DNA of 64,000 nucleotides from Marinicauda salina (GTDB lineage: Bacteria > Pseudomonadota > Alphaproteobacteria > Caulobacterales > Maricaulaceae), in NCBI RefSeq assembly GCF_003122085.1, contig NZ_QEXV01000001.1, positions 744,001 to 808,000 on the forward strand, given 5' to 3'. Under the pieces are notes generated by a model, which saw only the letters and a list, made by a program, of their open reading frames with translations, made no database searches and was not told the origin of the DNA. Position 1 is the first letter of the stretch. Every line of letters starts with the position of its first letter. Below are positions 25,839 through 34,665 of the stretch, piece after piece. The position numbers were made by a program, and so were the translations under genes.

Positions 25839-27863
25839 ATGCTTCGCATGACGCTTGCCGGCGTCGTCCTGGCCGGCGGTCTGACCGCCGCGGCGACGGC
25901 GGAGATCACGGCGGAACCGGCGCCGATCGACCATTTCGCGCAGGTGCCCAACATCCAGTCGGTGTCGATGAGCGACGAGGGCGACATGATCGCCGCCATC
26001 ATCGCGATGCCGGGCTCGGAGAACGAGGAAACCGCGCTGGCGACCTGGAATCTCGAGGATGCCGGCGCCGCGCCGGTGGTCACGCCGAGCGGCGACGAGA
26101 TGAAGTTCATCGCCGCCTCCGCGCTCAAGGCCGACCGGCTGCTCGTGCTCGGCCGCCAGGAGTGGACCGGCCGCCTTGGCGGGTGCGGCGAGGGCCGGGT
26201 GACCGGCGCCACGGCGACCTTCGTCACGCGGGCCTATCTCACCGATTCCGAGCATTCGGATTTCGAAGAGGCGTTCGCCGCCAATACGCGCCAGCTCGGC
26301 GTCAGCGAGGCGACCCAGCGCTGCTTCGAGCTGGCCGGCACGGCCAATCTCGTCTCGAGCCTGCCGCTGGACCCGGAGCGCGTGCTCATCCAGCAGCTCA
26401 ATATCGCGAGCCTCTCGGCGAACTATTATCGCTACAACCTGCGCACCGGCGCCACCGAGCTGGTCTATCGCGAGGGCGGGCGCGCCTCGGCGGCTTTCTT
26501 CGATCCGCGCGACGGCGAGCTGCTCGTTCAGCAGGAGTTCGTTCCGACCGGCGGCGACTACCGGATCGATTACCTCATCAAGGATCCCGAGACCGGCTCG
26601 TTCGATGCGCACGAGCCCCTGAGTTCAATGGCGTCGAACCGGTTCAACATCAGCATCCAGGGAATCGACGAGGCCACGGGCAACTACTACGTCGTCACCG
26701 ACAAGTTCTCCGACAAGGCGGCGGTCTATTTCTACGACCCGGAAGCGCGCGAATTCAGCGAAGAGCCGCTCCTGGCCCATCCCGAGTACAGCGCGACGGG
26801 CGTCGTCCTCGGGACCAGCCCGGACAATTACAACCAGCTGCTCGGCTTCAGCTACGCCGGGCCGAGCACGCGGACCTATTGGCTCGATCCGACGCTGGAT
26901 TCCATCCAGACCGGGCTTGAGCAGGCCTACCCGGACACGGGCGTGTCGCTGATCGACTGGAGCGACGACTTCTCGCGCGTGCTCTTCGCCACCGGCGACG
27001 GCGCCAATCCGACCAGCTATCACATCCTGCGCGACCGCTCGCAGGTCCAGACGCTCGGCGAATCGCGGCCTTGGTTCGACGACGTGGAGATGCGCGAGCC
27101 CGAACTCGTCTACTACGAGGCGCGCGACGGCATGCGCATTCCGGGCATCCTCACCCTGCCGGCGGGCTGGACCCGCGAGGACGGGCCCCTGCCGGCCGTG
27201 GTGCTGCCGCACGGCGGCCCGTGGGCGCGGGACTCGACGAGCTGGGACGCCTCGGGCTGGCCGCAATTCCTGGCGACGCGGGGCTACGCCGTCCTGCAGC
27301 CGCAGTATCGCGGCTCGACCGGCTGGGGCCGCGAGCTGTGGCTCGCCGGCGACGCCCAGTGGGGCCTGTCGATGCAGGACGACAAGGACGACGGCGCGGC
27401 CTGGCTGGTCGAGGAGGGCATCGCCGATCCCGACCGCATCGCGATCTTCGGCTATTCCTACGGCGGCTTCGCCGCGATCGCCGCGACGGTGCGCGAGGAC
27501 GGGCCGTTCCAGTGCGCCATCGCCGGGGCCGGCGTCAGCGATCTCACCCGCCTCGGCAACAACTGGAGCGACAACCGGCTCCAGCGGATCATCCAGGGCC
27601 AGACCGTCACGGGCATGGACCCGATGCGCAACACCGAGCGCGCCAACATCCCGATCCTGCTCTATCACGGCGACCGGGACGTGCGCGTGCCGCTGTTCCA
27701 TTCGCGGAACTTCTACAACGCGATCGAGGACCGCGTGGACGCCGAGCTGCTCGTCGTCGAGGACATGCCCCACAGCCTGCCCTGGTACCCGCGGCATCAC
27801 CGCGAGACGCTCGCCGCGATCGAGCGCTTCCTCGCGGAGGATTGCGGACCGGGCGGCCTCTGA
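25839..27863 (+). CDS. S9-family (prolyl oligopeptidase) peptidase
   Basis: 674 residues with a signal peptide ending near residue 22 (LTAAATA), so it acts in the periplasm or outside. The N-terminal part (about 30-400) is a beta-propeller-like region that restricts the substrate to peptides. The catalytic domain has the nucleophile GYSYGGF (Ser540), an acidic residue in YHGDRDVRVP (Asp612 or Asp614), and a histidine in DMPHSLPW (His645). The LPHGGPWARD motif near 465 is S9-typical. It lies after the TonB-dependent receptor, a pairing often seen in peptide-degrading marine alphaproteobacteria. A strong terminator follows. Confidence 0.93.
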   Translation: MLRMTLAGVVLAGGLTAAATAEITAEPAPIDHFAQVPNIQSVSMSDEGDMIAAIIAMPGSENEETALATWNLEDAGAAPVVTPSGDEMKFIAASALKADRLLVLGRQEWTGRLGGCGEGRVTGATATFVTRAYLTDSEHSDFEEAFAANTRQLGVSEATQRCFELAGTANLVSSLPLDPERVLIQQLNIASLSANYYRYNLRTGATELVYREGGRASAAFFDPRDGELLVQQEFVPTGGDYRIDYLIKDPETGSFDAHEPLSSMASNRFNISIQGIDEATGNYYVVTDKFSDKAAVYFYDPEAREFSEEPLLAHPEYSATGVVLGTSPDNYNQLLGFSYAGPSTRTYWLDPTLDSIQTGLEQAYPDTGVSLIDWSDDFSRVLFATGDGANPTSYHILRDRSQVQTLGESRPWFDDVEMREPELVYYEARDGMRIPGILTLPAGWTREDGPLPAVVLPHGGPWARDSTSWDASGWPQFLATRGYAVLQPQYRGSTGWGRELWLAGDAQWGLSMQDDKDDGAAWLVEEGIADPDRIAIFGYSYGGFAAIAATVREDGPFQCAIAGAGVSDLTRLGNNWSDNRLQRIIQGQTVTGMDPMRNTERANIPILLYHGDRDVRVPLFHSRNFYNAIEDRVDAELLVVEDMPHSLPWYPRHHRETLAAIERFLAEDCGPGGL

Positions 27864-27880
27864 GGCCCGGCCGGATCATG

Positions 27881-27914
27881 AAAAGGCCCGCCTCCGAACG
27901 GAGGCGGGCCTTTT
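27881..27914. terminator. Bidirectional terminator between S9 peptidase and cpdR
   Basis: A 16-bp stem, AAAAGGCCCGCCTCCG paired with CGGAGGCGGGCCTTTT around an AA loop. The T-run on one side and the A-run on the other allow termination of both convergent genes (stops at 27863 and 27937). Confidence 0.92.
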
Positions 27915-27936
27915 TCATTGCGGGATCGGCTGCGGC

Positions 27937-28305
27937 TCAGGCGGCGTCCATCACCCGGGCGACCTCGTCGACGAGATCGCGCAGATGGAAGGGCTTGGAC
28001 AGGATCTTGGCGTCCTTCGGGCCCTCCTCGCCGGCGCGCAGGGCGACGGCGGCGAAGCCGGTGATGAACATGATCTTCAGCGACTTGTCGATCTGGGCGG
28101 CGCGGCGGGCCAGCTCGATGCCGTCGATGCCGGGCATCACGATGTCGGTGAGCAGAAGCTCGTAGGCCCCCGGCGCTTCGCCCAGCGCGTCGAGGCCTTC
28201 CTCGCCGTCGGCGACGGCGTCGACCTCGTGGCCGGCGCGGCGCAACGCCTTCGCGAGGAAGTCGCGCATCGAATCATCATCTTCGGCGAGAAGAATCCGG
28301 GCCAT
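27937..28305 (-). CDS. cpdR: Response regulator CpdR
   Basis: 122 residues, a stand-alone receiver domain. Acidic pocket AEDDDS near residue 8, phospho-acceptor Asp54 in LLLTDIVMPGIDGIELARRA, and Lys in SKPFHLRDLVDEV near 105. The ITGFAAVALRAGEEGPKDAKILSKPFH segment matches the CpdR subgroup of Caulobacter. Unphosphorylated CpdR directs ClpXP to the pole and primes degradation of cell-cycle proteins; CckA-ChpT phosphorylation turns it off. The presence of CpdR supports a CtrA-type cell-cycle circuit in this organism. Confidence 0.92.
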   Translation of the reverse strand: MARILLAEDDDSMRDFLAKALRRAGHEVDAVADGEEGLDALGEAPGAYELLLTDIVMPGIDGIELARRAAQIDKSLKIMFITGFAAVALRAGEEGPKDAKILSKPFHLRDLVDEVARVMDAA

Positions 28306-28437
28306 CCACGCCCCCCTTGTCGGTGTTCGAACCGGAATCAGACTATTCGATCCGTGGTAAAAGTCTGCTGAACGCGCTGCGGTTCAACCGTTTCGCGCAG
28401 TTGTTGACGTGCGCTGGCCGGACGGGATGATGGCGTC

Positions 28438-29301
28438 ATGAGCGAGGGGTCGCCCGATTTCGAGGCCGAACTGCCGGTCCGCGTCCATGCGCCGGAGCGC
28501 CGGACGAGCCGGCTCGTCTTCGCGTCGCCGCATTCGGGCCGCAACTATCCCGACGCCTTCCTCGCGCTCGTGCGCCTGCCGCTCGCCCTGCTGCGCCGGT
28601 CCGAAGACGCCTATGTCGACGAGCTCATCGCCGCCGCGCCGGCGTGCGGCGCGTCGCTGGTCGAGGCCGACTTCCCCCGCACCTGGGTGGACGCCAACAG
28701 GGCCCGCTGGGAGTTCGATCCCGCCATGTTCGACGGGCCCCTTCCGCCCGAGGCCGGCCCGGCCACGGCGCGGGCGGCCGCCGGGCTGGGCGTGGTGCCG
28801 CGCCTGGCCGCCGACGGCCGCGCGATCTATGGCGGCCCGATCGCCTTCGAGGAGGCCCGGCGCCGCGTGGAGCGGGGCTATGTCCCCTACCACCAGGCCG
28901 TGAAGCGGGAGATCGAGCGCGCCTGCGAGACCTGGGGCGAGGCGGTGCTGATCGACTGCCATTCCATGCCCTCGGCCAGTGCGCGCGGGGCCGACATCGT
29001 GCTCGGCGACCGCTTCGGCGCCTCGTGCAGCGAGGCCGTGGTGACGCGCGCAGAGCGGGGCTTTCGCGATCTCGGCTTCTCGGTGGTCCGCAACCGGCCC
29101 TATGCGGGCGGCTACACGACCGAGCATTACGGACGGCCGTCCGCCGGGGTTCACGTGCTCCAGGTCGAGATCAATCGGGGCCTCTATCTCGAGGAGGCGG
29201 CGGTCGAACGCAGCGCCCGATTCGAGGCCGCGCAGGCGGCTTTCTCCCGCTGGATCCAGTGGATGACGCTTGAGGATGAAGTCCAGGCCGCAGCAGAATA
29301 A
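28438..29301 (+). CDS. N-formylglutamate amidohydrolase
   Basis: 287 residues. The FGase signature is visible: VFASPHSGRNYP near residue 25, EADFPRTWVDANR near 75, VLIDCHSMPSAS near 170, and GGYTTEHYGRPSAGVHVLQVEINR near 220. The histidines and acidic residues in these blocks bind the metal. The enzyme releases glutamate and formate from N-formyl-glutamate in histidine degradation; broader FGase relatives act on other N-formyl compounds. No hut genes are nearby, so its pathway is not proven by context. Confidence 0.9.
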   Translation: MSEGSPDFEAELPVRVHAPERRTSRLVFASPHSGRNYPDAFLALVRLPLALLRRSEDAYVDELIAAAPACGASLVEADFPRTWVDANRARWEFDPAMFDGPLPPEAGPATARAAAGLGVVPRLAADGRAIYGGPIAFEEARRRVERGYVPYHQAVKREIERACETWGEAVLIDCHSMPSASARGADIVLGDRFGASCSEAVVTRAERGFRDLGFSVVRNRPYAGGYTTEHYGRPSAGVHVLQVEINRGLYLEEAAVERSARFEAAQAAFSRWIQWMTLEDEVQAAAE

Positions 29302-29355
29302 TATATTTATCAGCGACTTCAGCTATCCGTGATTGCAGGCGCCATTGCCCGGGGG

Positions 29356-29371
29356 CATAAATATTCTTATG
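29356..29371. promoter_or_regulatory. Palindrome upstream of the XRE regulator
   Basis: CATAA and TTATG are inverted around six AT-rich bases within the AT-rich gap before the XRE gene, 76 bases upstream of its start. It is a plausible operator, perhaps for autoregulation, but no matching second copy was found. Confidence 0.3.
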
Positions 29372-29446
29372 AACCGTGGCGCTGTCCGGGATCAGCGGGC
29401 ATGATCGGCGAGGACGCGTCGGGCAGGGAAACGAGGATGGACCGAC

Positions 29447-29854
29447 ATGACCAATGAAATCGACCATCACGTCGGCAAGCGGCTGCGCCGCCGCCGCCGT
29501 CTGCTCGGCCTGACCCAGCAGCAACTCGCCGAATCCGTCGGCATCCGCTTCCAGCAGATCCAGAAATACGAGTGCGGCGCCAACCGCGTCAGCGCGAGCC
29601 GGCTGTTCGAACTCGCCGAGGCGCTCGACGTGCCGGTGCAGTATTTCTACGAGGGCCTGCAGAGCAGCGGCGAGCCCGCCGCCACCTCCGAGGAGGCGCT
29701 GGCGCCCGACGTGCTCTCGCAGAAAGAAACGGTCGACCTGATCCGGGCCTATTACAAGCTCAACGAACGGCCGCGCCGCCGGCTGCTCGAGCTGGCCCGC
29801 TCGCTCGACCCGAAGGACCGTTTCGCGGGCTCCAGCGGGTCCGACGCCGCCTGA
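29447..29854 (+). CDS. XRE-family transcriptional regulator
   Basis: 135 residues. The N-terminal helix-turn-helix (about 8-65) reads GKRLRRRRRLLGLTQQQLAE, SVGIRFQQIQKYECGANRVS and ASRLFELAEALDVPVQYFYE, a classical Xre/HTH_3 domain. The tail (about 90-135) contains a helix LIRAYYKLNERPRRRLLELARSLD, shared by a large alphaproteobacterial subgroup. It is followed after 2 bases by the monophosphatase gene. Its targets are unknown. Confidence 0.9.
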   Translation: MTNEIDHHVGKRLRRRRRLLGLTQQQLAESVGIRFQQIQKYECGANRVSASRLFELAEALDVPVQYFYEGLQSSGEPAATSEEALAPDVLSQKETVDLIRAYYKLNERPRRRLLELARSLDPKDRFAGSSGSDAA

Positions 29855-29856
29855 TC

Positions 29857-30672
29857 GTGCCGAGCCGGACGCCTGCGCCCGACGCCGACCTCGCCTTCGC
29901 TCATACGCTCGCCGACGCTGCGCGGGAGATCGCCGCGCCGCTGTTCCGCGCCGGACTCGCCGGCGAGAGCAAGCGCGACGACAGCTTCGATCCCGTCACC
30001 GAGGCCGACCGCCGCATCGAGGCCGCGATGCGCGATCTCATCGCCCGTGACCGCCCCGAGGACGGGGTTCTGGGCGAGGAGGGCGAGGATGCGCCGAGCG
30101 CGTCCGGGCGGCGCTGGGTGCTCGATCCGATAGACGGGACCCGCGCCTTCCTCGCCGGACTGCCCACCTGGTGCGTGCTGATCGGCCTCGTAGACGAATC
30201 CGGGCCGACGCTTTCGGTGATCGATCAGCCCCATACCGGCGAGCGCTTTTCCGGCCTCGTCGCCGGCGAGCGCCGCGAAGCCTGGCTCGACCGCGCCGGC
30301 GATCGGCGCCCGCTCGCCGCCCGCGCGGGCGCGAGCCTCGACTCCGCCATCGTCTCGACCACGGATCCCTACATGTTCGCCGGCGCGGAAGCCGCCGCCT
30401 TCGAGGGGCTGCGCCGGCGCGCGGCGATCGCGCGTTACGGGCTCGACGCCTACGCCTATGCCGCTCTGGCGCTCGGCGGCGTGGATCTGGTGGTCGAAAG
30501 CGGGCTCAAGACCTGGGACGTCGCCGCGCTCGTGCCGGTCGTGCAGGGCGCGGGCGGGGTCATCACCGATTGGTCGGGGCGGCCCTGCCACGAGGGCGGC
30601 CAGGTGCTCGCCGCCGCCGATCCGGCGCTGCACGCCGAAGCCCTGGCGCTGCTTTCCGGAGCGGCGGACTAG
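29857..30672 (+). CDS. Inositol monophosphatase-family phosphatase, histidinol-phosphatase-like
   Basis: 271 residues from GTG at 29857, 3 bases after the XRE stop. The IMPase metal sites are present: EADRRIEAAMRDLI, GEEGED (Glu-Glu), and WVLDPIDGTRAFLAGLPTW, the DPIDGT motif. GLKTWDVAALVPVVQGAGGVITD, with the WD motif, follows near residue 215. The sequence around AFLAGLPTWCVLIGL resembles the HisN-type histidinol-phosphatases of alphaproteobacteria, which complete histidine synthesis; inositol or PAP phosphatase activity cannot be excluded. Its stop codon overlaps the convergent lipoprotein gene's stop (CTAG). Confidence 0.85.
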   Translation: MPSRTPAPDADLAFAHTLADAAREIAAPLFRAGLAGESKRDDSFDPVTEADRRIEAAMRDLIARDRPEDGVLGEEGEDAPSASGRRWVLDPIDGTRAFLAGLPTWCVLIGLVDESGPTLSVIDQPHTGERFSGLVAGERREAWLDRAGDRRPLAARAGASLDSAIVSTTDPYMFAGAEAAAFEGLRRRAAIARYGLDAYAYAALALGGVDLVVESGLKTWDVAALVPVVQGAGGVITDWSGRPCHEGGQVLAAADPALHAEALALLSGAAD

Positions 30673-31679
30673 CTGTCCGAGTCGTCGTCGCCGTCAGCGC
30701 CTGACGCTTCTTCGCCGTCGCCTTCGGCCGCCGCCTCGTCTTCGGCCGCCGCCTCGTCTTCGGCCTCCCCGCCCGGCTTCCGGAAGCGCAGGGTCATGCG
30801 ATCAGACTCGCCAATCGCCTCATAGGGCGCGCTGTCGAACTCAGGATCCGGCTCCTCGCCGAAATTCGAGCTCCGGCGCACCGGCGGCAGCGTCCACACG
30901 CCGAAGGGATGATCGGCGTCGTCGGCGGGATTGGCGTTGATCTCGCTGGCCGCCTCCAGCTCGAAGCCGGCCTCCTCGGCGAGCGCGACGAGATAGTCCT
31001 GCTGGACATAGCCCGAGGCCGCGCGCGGATCCTGCTCGCGATTGGCCGGCAGGCGGTGCTCGACGACCCCGAGCACGCCGCCCGGACGAAGCGCCTCGTA
31101 GAACTGCGCGAAGGCTTCCTCGGCGAGCCCGCGCGCCATGAAGTTGTGGACGTTGCGGAAGGTCAGCACGAAGTCGGCCGTACCGGGCTCGACGATGTCC
31201 CCGCCGCCCGGTTCGAAGCTGACCATGCGGACCGCGCCGTAGCGCGGCTCGGAGAAGCGCTCGCGATAGTCATCGAGAAACGCCTCCATCCGTTCGGAGC
31301 CGTCCGAGGGCAGGTTCGCGGCGACGTATTCTCCCTCGTTCGCGGCGATCCAGGGCGCGAGGATCTGGGTGTACCAGCCCGCCGCCGGCCAGATCTCGAC
31401 CACCGTCGCCGACGGGTCGACGCCGAAGAAGCCGAGCGTTTCGGCGGGGTGGCGCCATTCGTCCCGCGCTGCCTGGCCGCCGCGCCAGTCGCCGGCGACC
31501 GCCCAGCTCAGCGTGCCCGTCTGGGGTCCCTCGGTCGCGCTGTCAGTTTCGCCGGACCGATCCGTCTCCGCCGCCGGGGCGTCCGCGCCCGGCGTTTCGG
31601 GTTCGGCGGGTTCGGGACCCTCGCCGCAGGCGGCGACGAACGCGGAGGCGAGAAGGCAGAGGGCGAGGCGGCGTCGCAT
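30669..31679 (-). CDS. Methyltransferase-like lipoprotein with acidic tail
   Basis: 336 residues. A lipoprotein signal ends in the lipobox VAAC (Cys18), followed by an acidic Pro/Glu/Thr linker (about 20-55). The core resembles class I SAM methyltransferases: VVEIWPAAGWYTQILAPWI at motif I and FYEALRPGGVLGVVEH at motif V. Motif I has lost the usual GxGxG glycines (IWPAAG), and cytosolic SAM should be absent in the periplasm. The last 40 residues are Glu/Asp/Ala-rich (EDEAAAEDEAAAEGDGEE). The gene converges with the monophosphatase gene. Either an inactive fold or an unusual exported enzyme. Confidence 0.8.
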   Translation of the reverse strand: MRRRLALCLLASAFVAACGEGPEPAEPETPGADAPAAETDRSGETDSATEGPQTGTLSWAVAGDWRGGQAARDEWRHPAETLGFFGVDPSATVVEIWPAAGWYTQILAPWIAANEGEYVAANLPSDGSERMEAFLDDYRERFSEPRYGAVRMVSFEPGGGDIVEPGTADFVLTFRNVHNFMARGLAEEAFAQFYEALRPGGVLGVVEHRLPANREQDPRAASGYVQQDYLVALAEEAGFELEAASEINANPADDADHPFGVWTLPPVRRSSNFGEEPDPEFDSAPYEAIGESDRMTLRFRKPGGEAEDEAAAEDEAAAEGDGEEASGADGDDDSDS

Positions 31680-31787
31680 GATGATCTCCGGAAGCTGGGG
31701 GACGCGCGGCGAAGCGCGGCCCGACCGGGCGCTAATTCACCGGGCGTCGCGCCGTTTGACAAGGCCCCGGCGCCGTCCCGCCGGATC

Positions 31788-31816
31788 CTTGCGGCCGCGC
31801 GACCAGGCGCCCATAT
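31788..31816 (+). promoter_or_regulatory. RpoH-like heat-shock promoter
   Basis: CTTG at 31788-31791 and CCCATAT at 31810-31816 are separated by 18 bases, close to the alphaproteobacterial sigma-32 pattern. A start site near 31823 would give a leader of about 114 nt before hsp20. Confidence 0.45.
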
Positions 31817-31886
31817 CGTCCCTCGAGGCCGCCGAACGGGGTCTCGAACATCGCTCCGGCGCTGGGCTTCAGGCCGGACCAGAAAC

Positions 31887-31932
31887 CAGGCGCGCCGCGG
31901 CGCGGCGCCTGATCGCTTCGAATGGAGGATCG
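31887..31932 (+). promoter_or_regulatory. ROSE-like RNA thermometer upstream of hsp20
   Basis: The final hairpin pairs ATCGCTTC (31912-31919) with the ribosome-binding segment GGAGGAT (31924-31930) around a GAAT loop, leaving one bulged G at 31915. This reproduces the ROSE arrangement: a UYGCU element with a bulged G opposite the Shine-Dalgarno. One to two outer pairs (31911/31931, 31910/31932) extend it. Upstream, a GC-rich hairpin pairs CAGGCGC (31887-31893) with GCGCCTG (31905-31911). ROSE elements melt on heating and open the ribosome-binding site of small heat-shock genes in rhizobia and relatives. Confidence 0.6.
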
Positions 31933-31936
31933 CAAC

Positions 31937-32413
31937 ATGCGTACGATGGACTTGTCGCCGCTCTACCGCACGATCGTCGGCTTCGACCGGCTCGCCGACA
32001 TGATCGACACGGCTTCGCGCCAGGAGAGCGGCTCTGGATATCCCCCCTACAATATCGAGCAGCTGGGCGAGAACGACTATCGCATCGAGCTGGCCGTGGC
32101 CGGATTCGGCGAAGACGAGCTCGATGTCGAGGTCCAGGAGAACGTCCTGACGGTGTCGGGCAAGCGCGCCGCCGAAGAGAGCGGCGAAGACCGCAACTTC
32201 CTGCATCGCGGGATCGCCGAGCGCTCCTTCGAGCGCCGCTTCCACCTCGCCGATCACATCCGCGTCCGCGGCGCCGAGCTCAGGAACGGGCTGCTCTCGA
32301 TCGAGCTTGAGCGCGAGATCCCCGAAGAGAAGAAGCCCCGCCGCATCGCCATCAACAGCGACGCCGGCGACGGCGCGAAGGTGATCGAGGGCAGGGAGGC
32401 CGACGCGGCCTGA
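31937..32413 (+). CDS. Hsp20/IbpA-family small heat-shock protein
   Basis: 158 residues. The opening MRTMDLSPLYRTIVGFDRL is the IbpA/Hsp20 signature of proteobacteria. The alpha-crystallin domain (about 35-130) includes YNIEQLGENDYRIELAVAGFGEDEL, NVLTVSGKR and HRGIAERSFERRFHLADHI. The C-terminal tail after the domain contains RRIAIN, an IxI-type anchoring motif. Small heat-shock proteins hold unfolded proteins until the Hsp70 and Hsp100 systems act. The upstream leader has a probable RpoH promoter and ROSE element. Confidence 0.93.
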   Translation: MRTMDLSPLYRTIVGFDRLADMIDTASRQESGSGYPPYNIEQLGENDYRIELAVAGFGEDELDVEVQENVLTVSGKRAAEESGEDRNFLHRGIAERSFERRFHLADHIRVRGAELRNGLLSIELEREIPEEKKPRRIAINSDAGDGAKVIEGREADAA

Positions 32414-32425
32414 CCCGAAGTCCTC

Positions 32426-32454
32426 GCGGGGCGCCGCCGGAAGGCGGCGCCCGC
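32426..32454 (+). terminator. First hairpin after hsp20
   Basis: A GC-rich stem, GGGCGCCGCC paired with GGCGGCGCCC around a GGAA loop (core 32429-32452), lies about 15 bases after the hsp20 stop. No T-run follows, so it may stabilise the mRNA end rather than terminate. Confidence 0.5.
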
Positions 32455-32471
32455 ATCGCTGATCAACCGTG

Positions 32472-32500
32472 AAGGGCGGCGCAGTCTCTGCGCCGCCCTT
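32472..32500. terminator. Terminator hairpin between hsp20 and nadE
   Basis: A 13-bp perfect stem, AAGGGCGGCGCAG paired with CTGCGCCGCCCTT around TCT, lies between the convergent stops at 32413 and 32505. The A and T ends make it usable on both strands. Confidence 0.8.
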
Positions 32501-32504
32501 TGCG

Positions 32505-34562
32505 TTACAGGCCGAGCTCGGCGCGCAGGGCGGCGAGCGCGTCGGTCCATACCGTCGCGGCGCTGTCCGACGGGGCGCGCCAGTCGCCGCGCGGGCTGAG
32601 CGCGCCCGCCGAGGTCACCTTCGGACCGTTGGGCATGGCGGTGCGCTTGAACTGGCTGGTCTGGAAGAAGCGGCGCGCGAACACCTGCAGCCACTGGACG
32701 ATCTCGGCGCGCGAATAGGCGCGCCGGTCGGCCTCGGCGACATGGGCCGGCCAGGCGCCGGCCTCGGCGTCGCCCCAGGCGGCCTCGGCGAGGAAGACGA
32801 TCTTCGCCGGGCCGAGCCCGTAGCGGGCGGCGTAGTGCAGGTTGAAATCCTGCAGCGCGTACGGGCCGATCGCGGCTTCCGTGCTTTGCGGCCCGTCGGC
32901 GGCGTCGGCGGGCACGAGCTCGGGCGAGATCTCCGTATCCAGGATCCGCTCGAGCGTCGCCGAGGCGTCGGGGCCGAACTGGCCGCGCCGGGCCGACCAG
33001 GCGATCAGGTGCTGGATCAGCGTCTTCGCCACGCCGGCGTTGACGTTGTAGTGGGCCATCTGGTCGCCGACGCCGTAGGTGCACCAACCCAGCGCCAGCT
33101 CCGAGAGGTCGCCCGTGCCGATGACCAGCCCGCCCTCGTGATTGGCGATCCGGAACAGGTAGTCGGTGCGCAGCCCGGCCTGCACGTTCTCGAAGGTGAC
33201 GTCGTACTGCTTGGCGCCCTCCGCATAGGGATGGCCGATATCGGCGAGCATGCGTTCCGCCGCCGGGCGGATGTCGATCTCGCGGCGCGTCACGCCGAGG
33301 CTCTCGATAAGCGCGTCGGCGTTGGCGCGGGTCTCCGCCCCGGTTCCGAAACCCGGCATGACGACGGCGAGGATGTCCTTGCGGTCGCGGCCGAGCCGGT
33401 CGAAGGCGCGCGCGGTGACGATCAGCGCCTGGGTGGAGTCGAGCCCGCCGGACACGCCGATGACGGCCTTGGCGATGCCGGCCGCGCGCAGGCGCTGGGC
33501 CAGCCCCTGGACCTGGATGTTGTAGGCCTCGTAGCAGTCCTCATCGAGGCGATGGGGATCGTCGGGCACGAAGGGGAAGCGGGCGATCGCGCGCTTCAGC
33601 GGCAGGGTCTCGTCGAGCGGCGCATCGAGGGAAAAGCCCACGCGCCGCCAGTCCTTCAGGCGCTCCGCGATCCGTCCCGCCGCGTCGCGGAAGGTCGACT
33701 GCCTCAGCCGGTCCTGGACGATGCGCTCGATATCGACATCGACCACGAGCCGGCCGTGATCGTTGTGGAAGCGCTCGCTCGCCGCGAGGGGCTCGCCCAG
33801 CTCGTGGACCGTGAGCTGGCCGTCCCAGGCCAGATCGTTGGTCGACTCGCCAGGGCCGGCCGCGGCGAAGACATAGGCGTTCTGGCAGCGCTGGGACTGC
33901 ACCTCGCACAGCGCGGCGCGCTCGCGCGCCTTGCCGATCGTGACGTTCGACGCCGACAGGTTCAGCGTCACCGTCGCCCCGGCGAGCGCGCCGTCGATGC
34001 TGGGCGGATGCGGCGCCCACAAGTCCTCGCATATCTCGACGTGAAGCCCGAACCCGGGATGGTCCTCGGCCTCGAAGATCATCGCCGCGCCGAAGGGCGC
34101 GGTCTGGCCGGCGAACTCGATCGCCTCGACCTGGGCGCCGGGCGCGGCGGCGAACCAGCGCTTCTCGTAATACTCGCGATAGTTCGGCAGGTAGGTCTTC
34201 GGGACGATCCCGAGCACCCGGCCGCGATGGATGACCAGCGCGCAGTTGAACAGCTGGGAATGGGCGCGCACCGGGCAGCCGACCACGATCACCGGCATGA
34301 GCGCGCGCGAGGCCTCGATGATCGCCCGCGCGGCGGTCTCCGCGGCGTCGAGCAGCGGCGCCTGGTGGTGCAGGTCGTCGAGCGAGTAGCCGGTCAGGGA
34401 CAGTTCCGGGAACAGCGCCGCGGCGGCGCGCTCGGCGTCGGCCTCGCCGGCCAGCGCGACGATCGCCTCGGCGTTCGCCTTCGGATCGGCGAGCGCGACG
34501 CGCGGGGCGAAGGCGGCGATGCGCGCCATGCCGTGACGGTAGATGTTCTGGAAGACGGCCAT
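32505..34562 (-). CDS. nadE: Glutamine-dependent NAD+ synthetase
   Basis: 685 residues. The N-terminal nitrilase/CN-hydrolase domain (about 10-300) frees ammonia from glutamine, with Glu53 in [10 protein letters not shown], Lys in [13 protein letters not shown] and Cys in [12 protein letters not shown]. The C-terminal synthetase domain (about 330-685) holds the P-loop [12 protein letters not shown] and the adenylation signatures [16 protein letters not shown] and [13 protein letters not shown]. The enzyme converts NaAD to NAD+ with ATP. The two-domain, tunnelled form and length match the M. tuberculosis type. Confidence 0.95.
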   Translation of the reverse strand: MAVFQNIYRHGMARIAAFAPRVALADPKANAEAIVALAGEADAERAAAALFPELSLTGYSLDDLHHQAPLLDAAETAARAIIEASRALMPVIVVGCPVRAHSQLFNCALVIHRGRVLGIVPKTYLPNYREYYEKRWFAAAPGAQVEAIEFAGQTAPFGAAMIFEAEDHPGFGLHVEICEDLWAPHPPSIDGALAGATVTLNLSASNVTIGKARERAALCEVQSQRCQNAYVFAAAGPGESTNDLAWDGQLTVHELGEPLAASERFHNDHGRLVVDVDIERIVQDRLRQSTFRDAAGRIAERLKDWRRVGFSLDAPLDETLPLKRAIARFPFVPDDPHRLDEDCYEAYNIQVQGLAQRLRAAGIAKAVIGVSGGLDSTQALIVTARAFDRLGRDRKDILAVVMPGFGTGAETRANADALIESLGVTRREIDIRPAAERMLADIGHPYAEGAKQYDVTFENVQAGLRTDYLFRIANHEGGLVIGTGDLSELALGWCTYGVGDQMAHYNVNAGVAKTLIQHLIAWSARRGQFGPDASATLERILDTEISPELVPADAADGPQSTEAAIGPYALQDFNLHYAARYGLGPAKIVFLAEAAWGDAEAGAWPAHVAEADRRAYSRAEIVQWLQVFARRFFQTSQFKRTAMPNGPKVTSAGALSPRGDWRAPSDSAATVWTDALAALRAELGL

Positions 34563-34665
34563 GAAGCCTCGCGAAGGGCGGGGCGAGAGCGAGCGGGCCG
34601 CCCGCCCGGACCCTTATGCTCAAACCGAGTATTTATACGGCGCGAACCGCGCCGGCAACACCGCA

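Noticed and set aside
22616-26227. About 1,200-residue frame antisense to the TonB-dependent receptor
   Set aside because: It mirrors the receptor's codon bias and has no protein-like features.
32426-32454. First hairpin after hsp20 as an attenuator
   Set aside because: It lies downstream of the stop and no leader peptide or alternative pairing exists.
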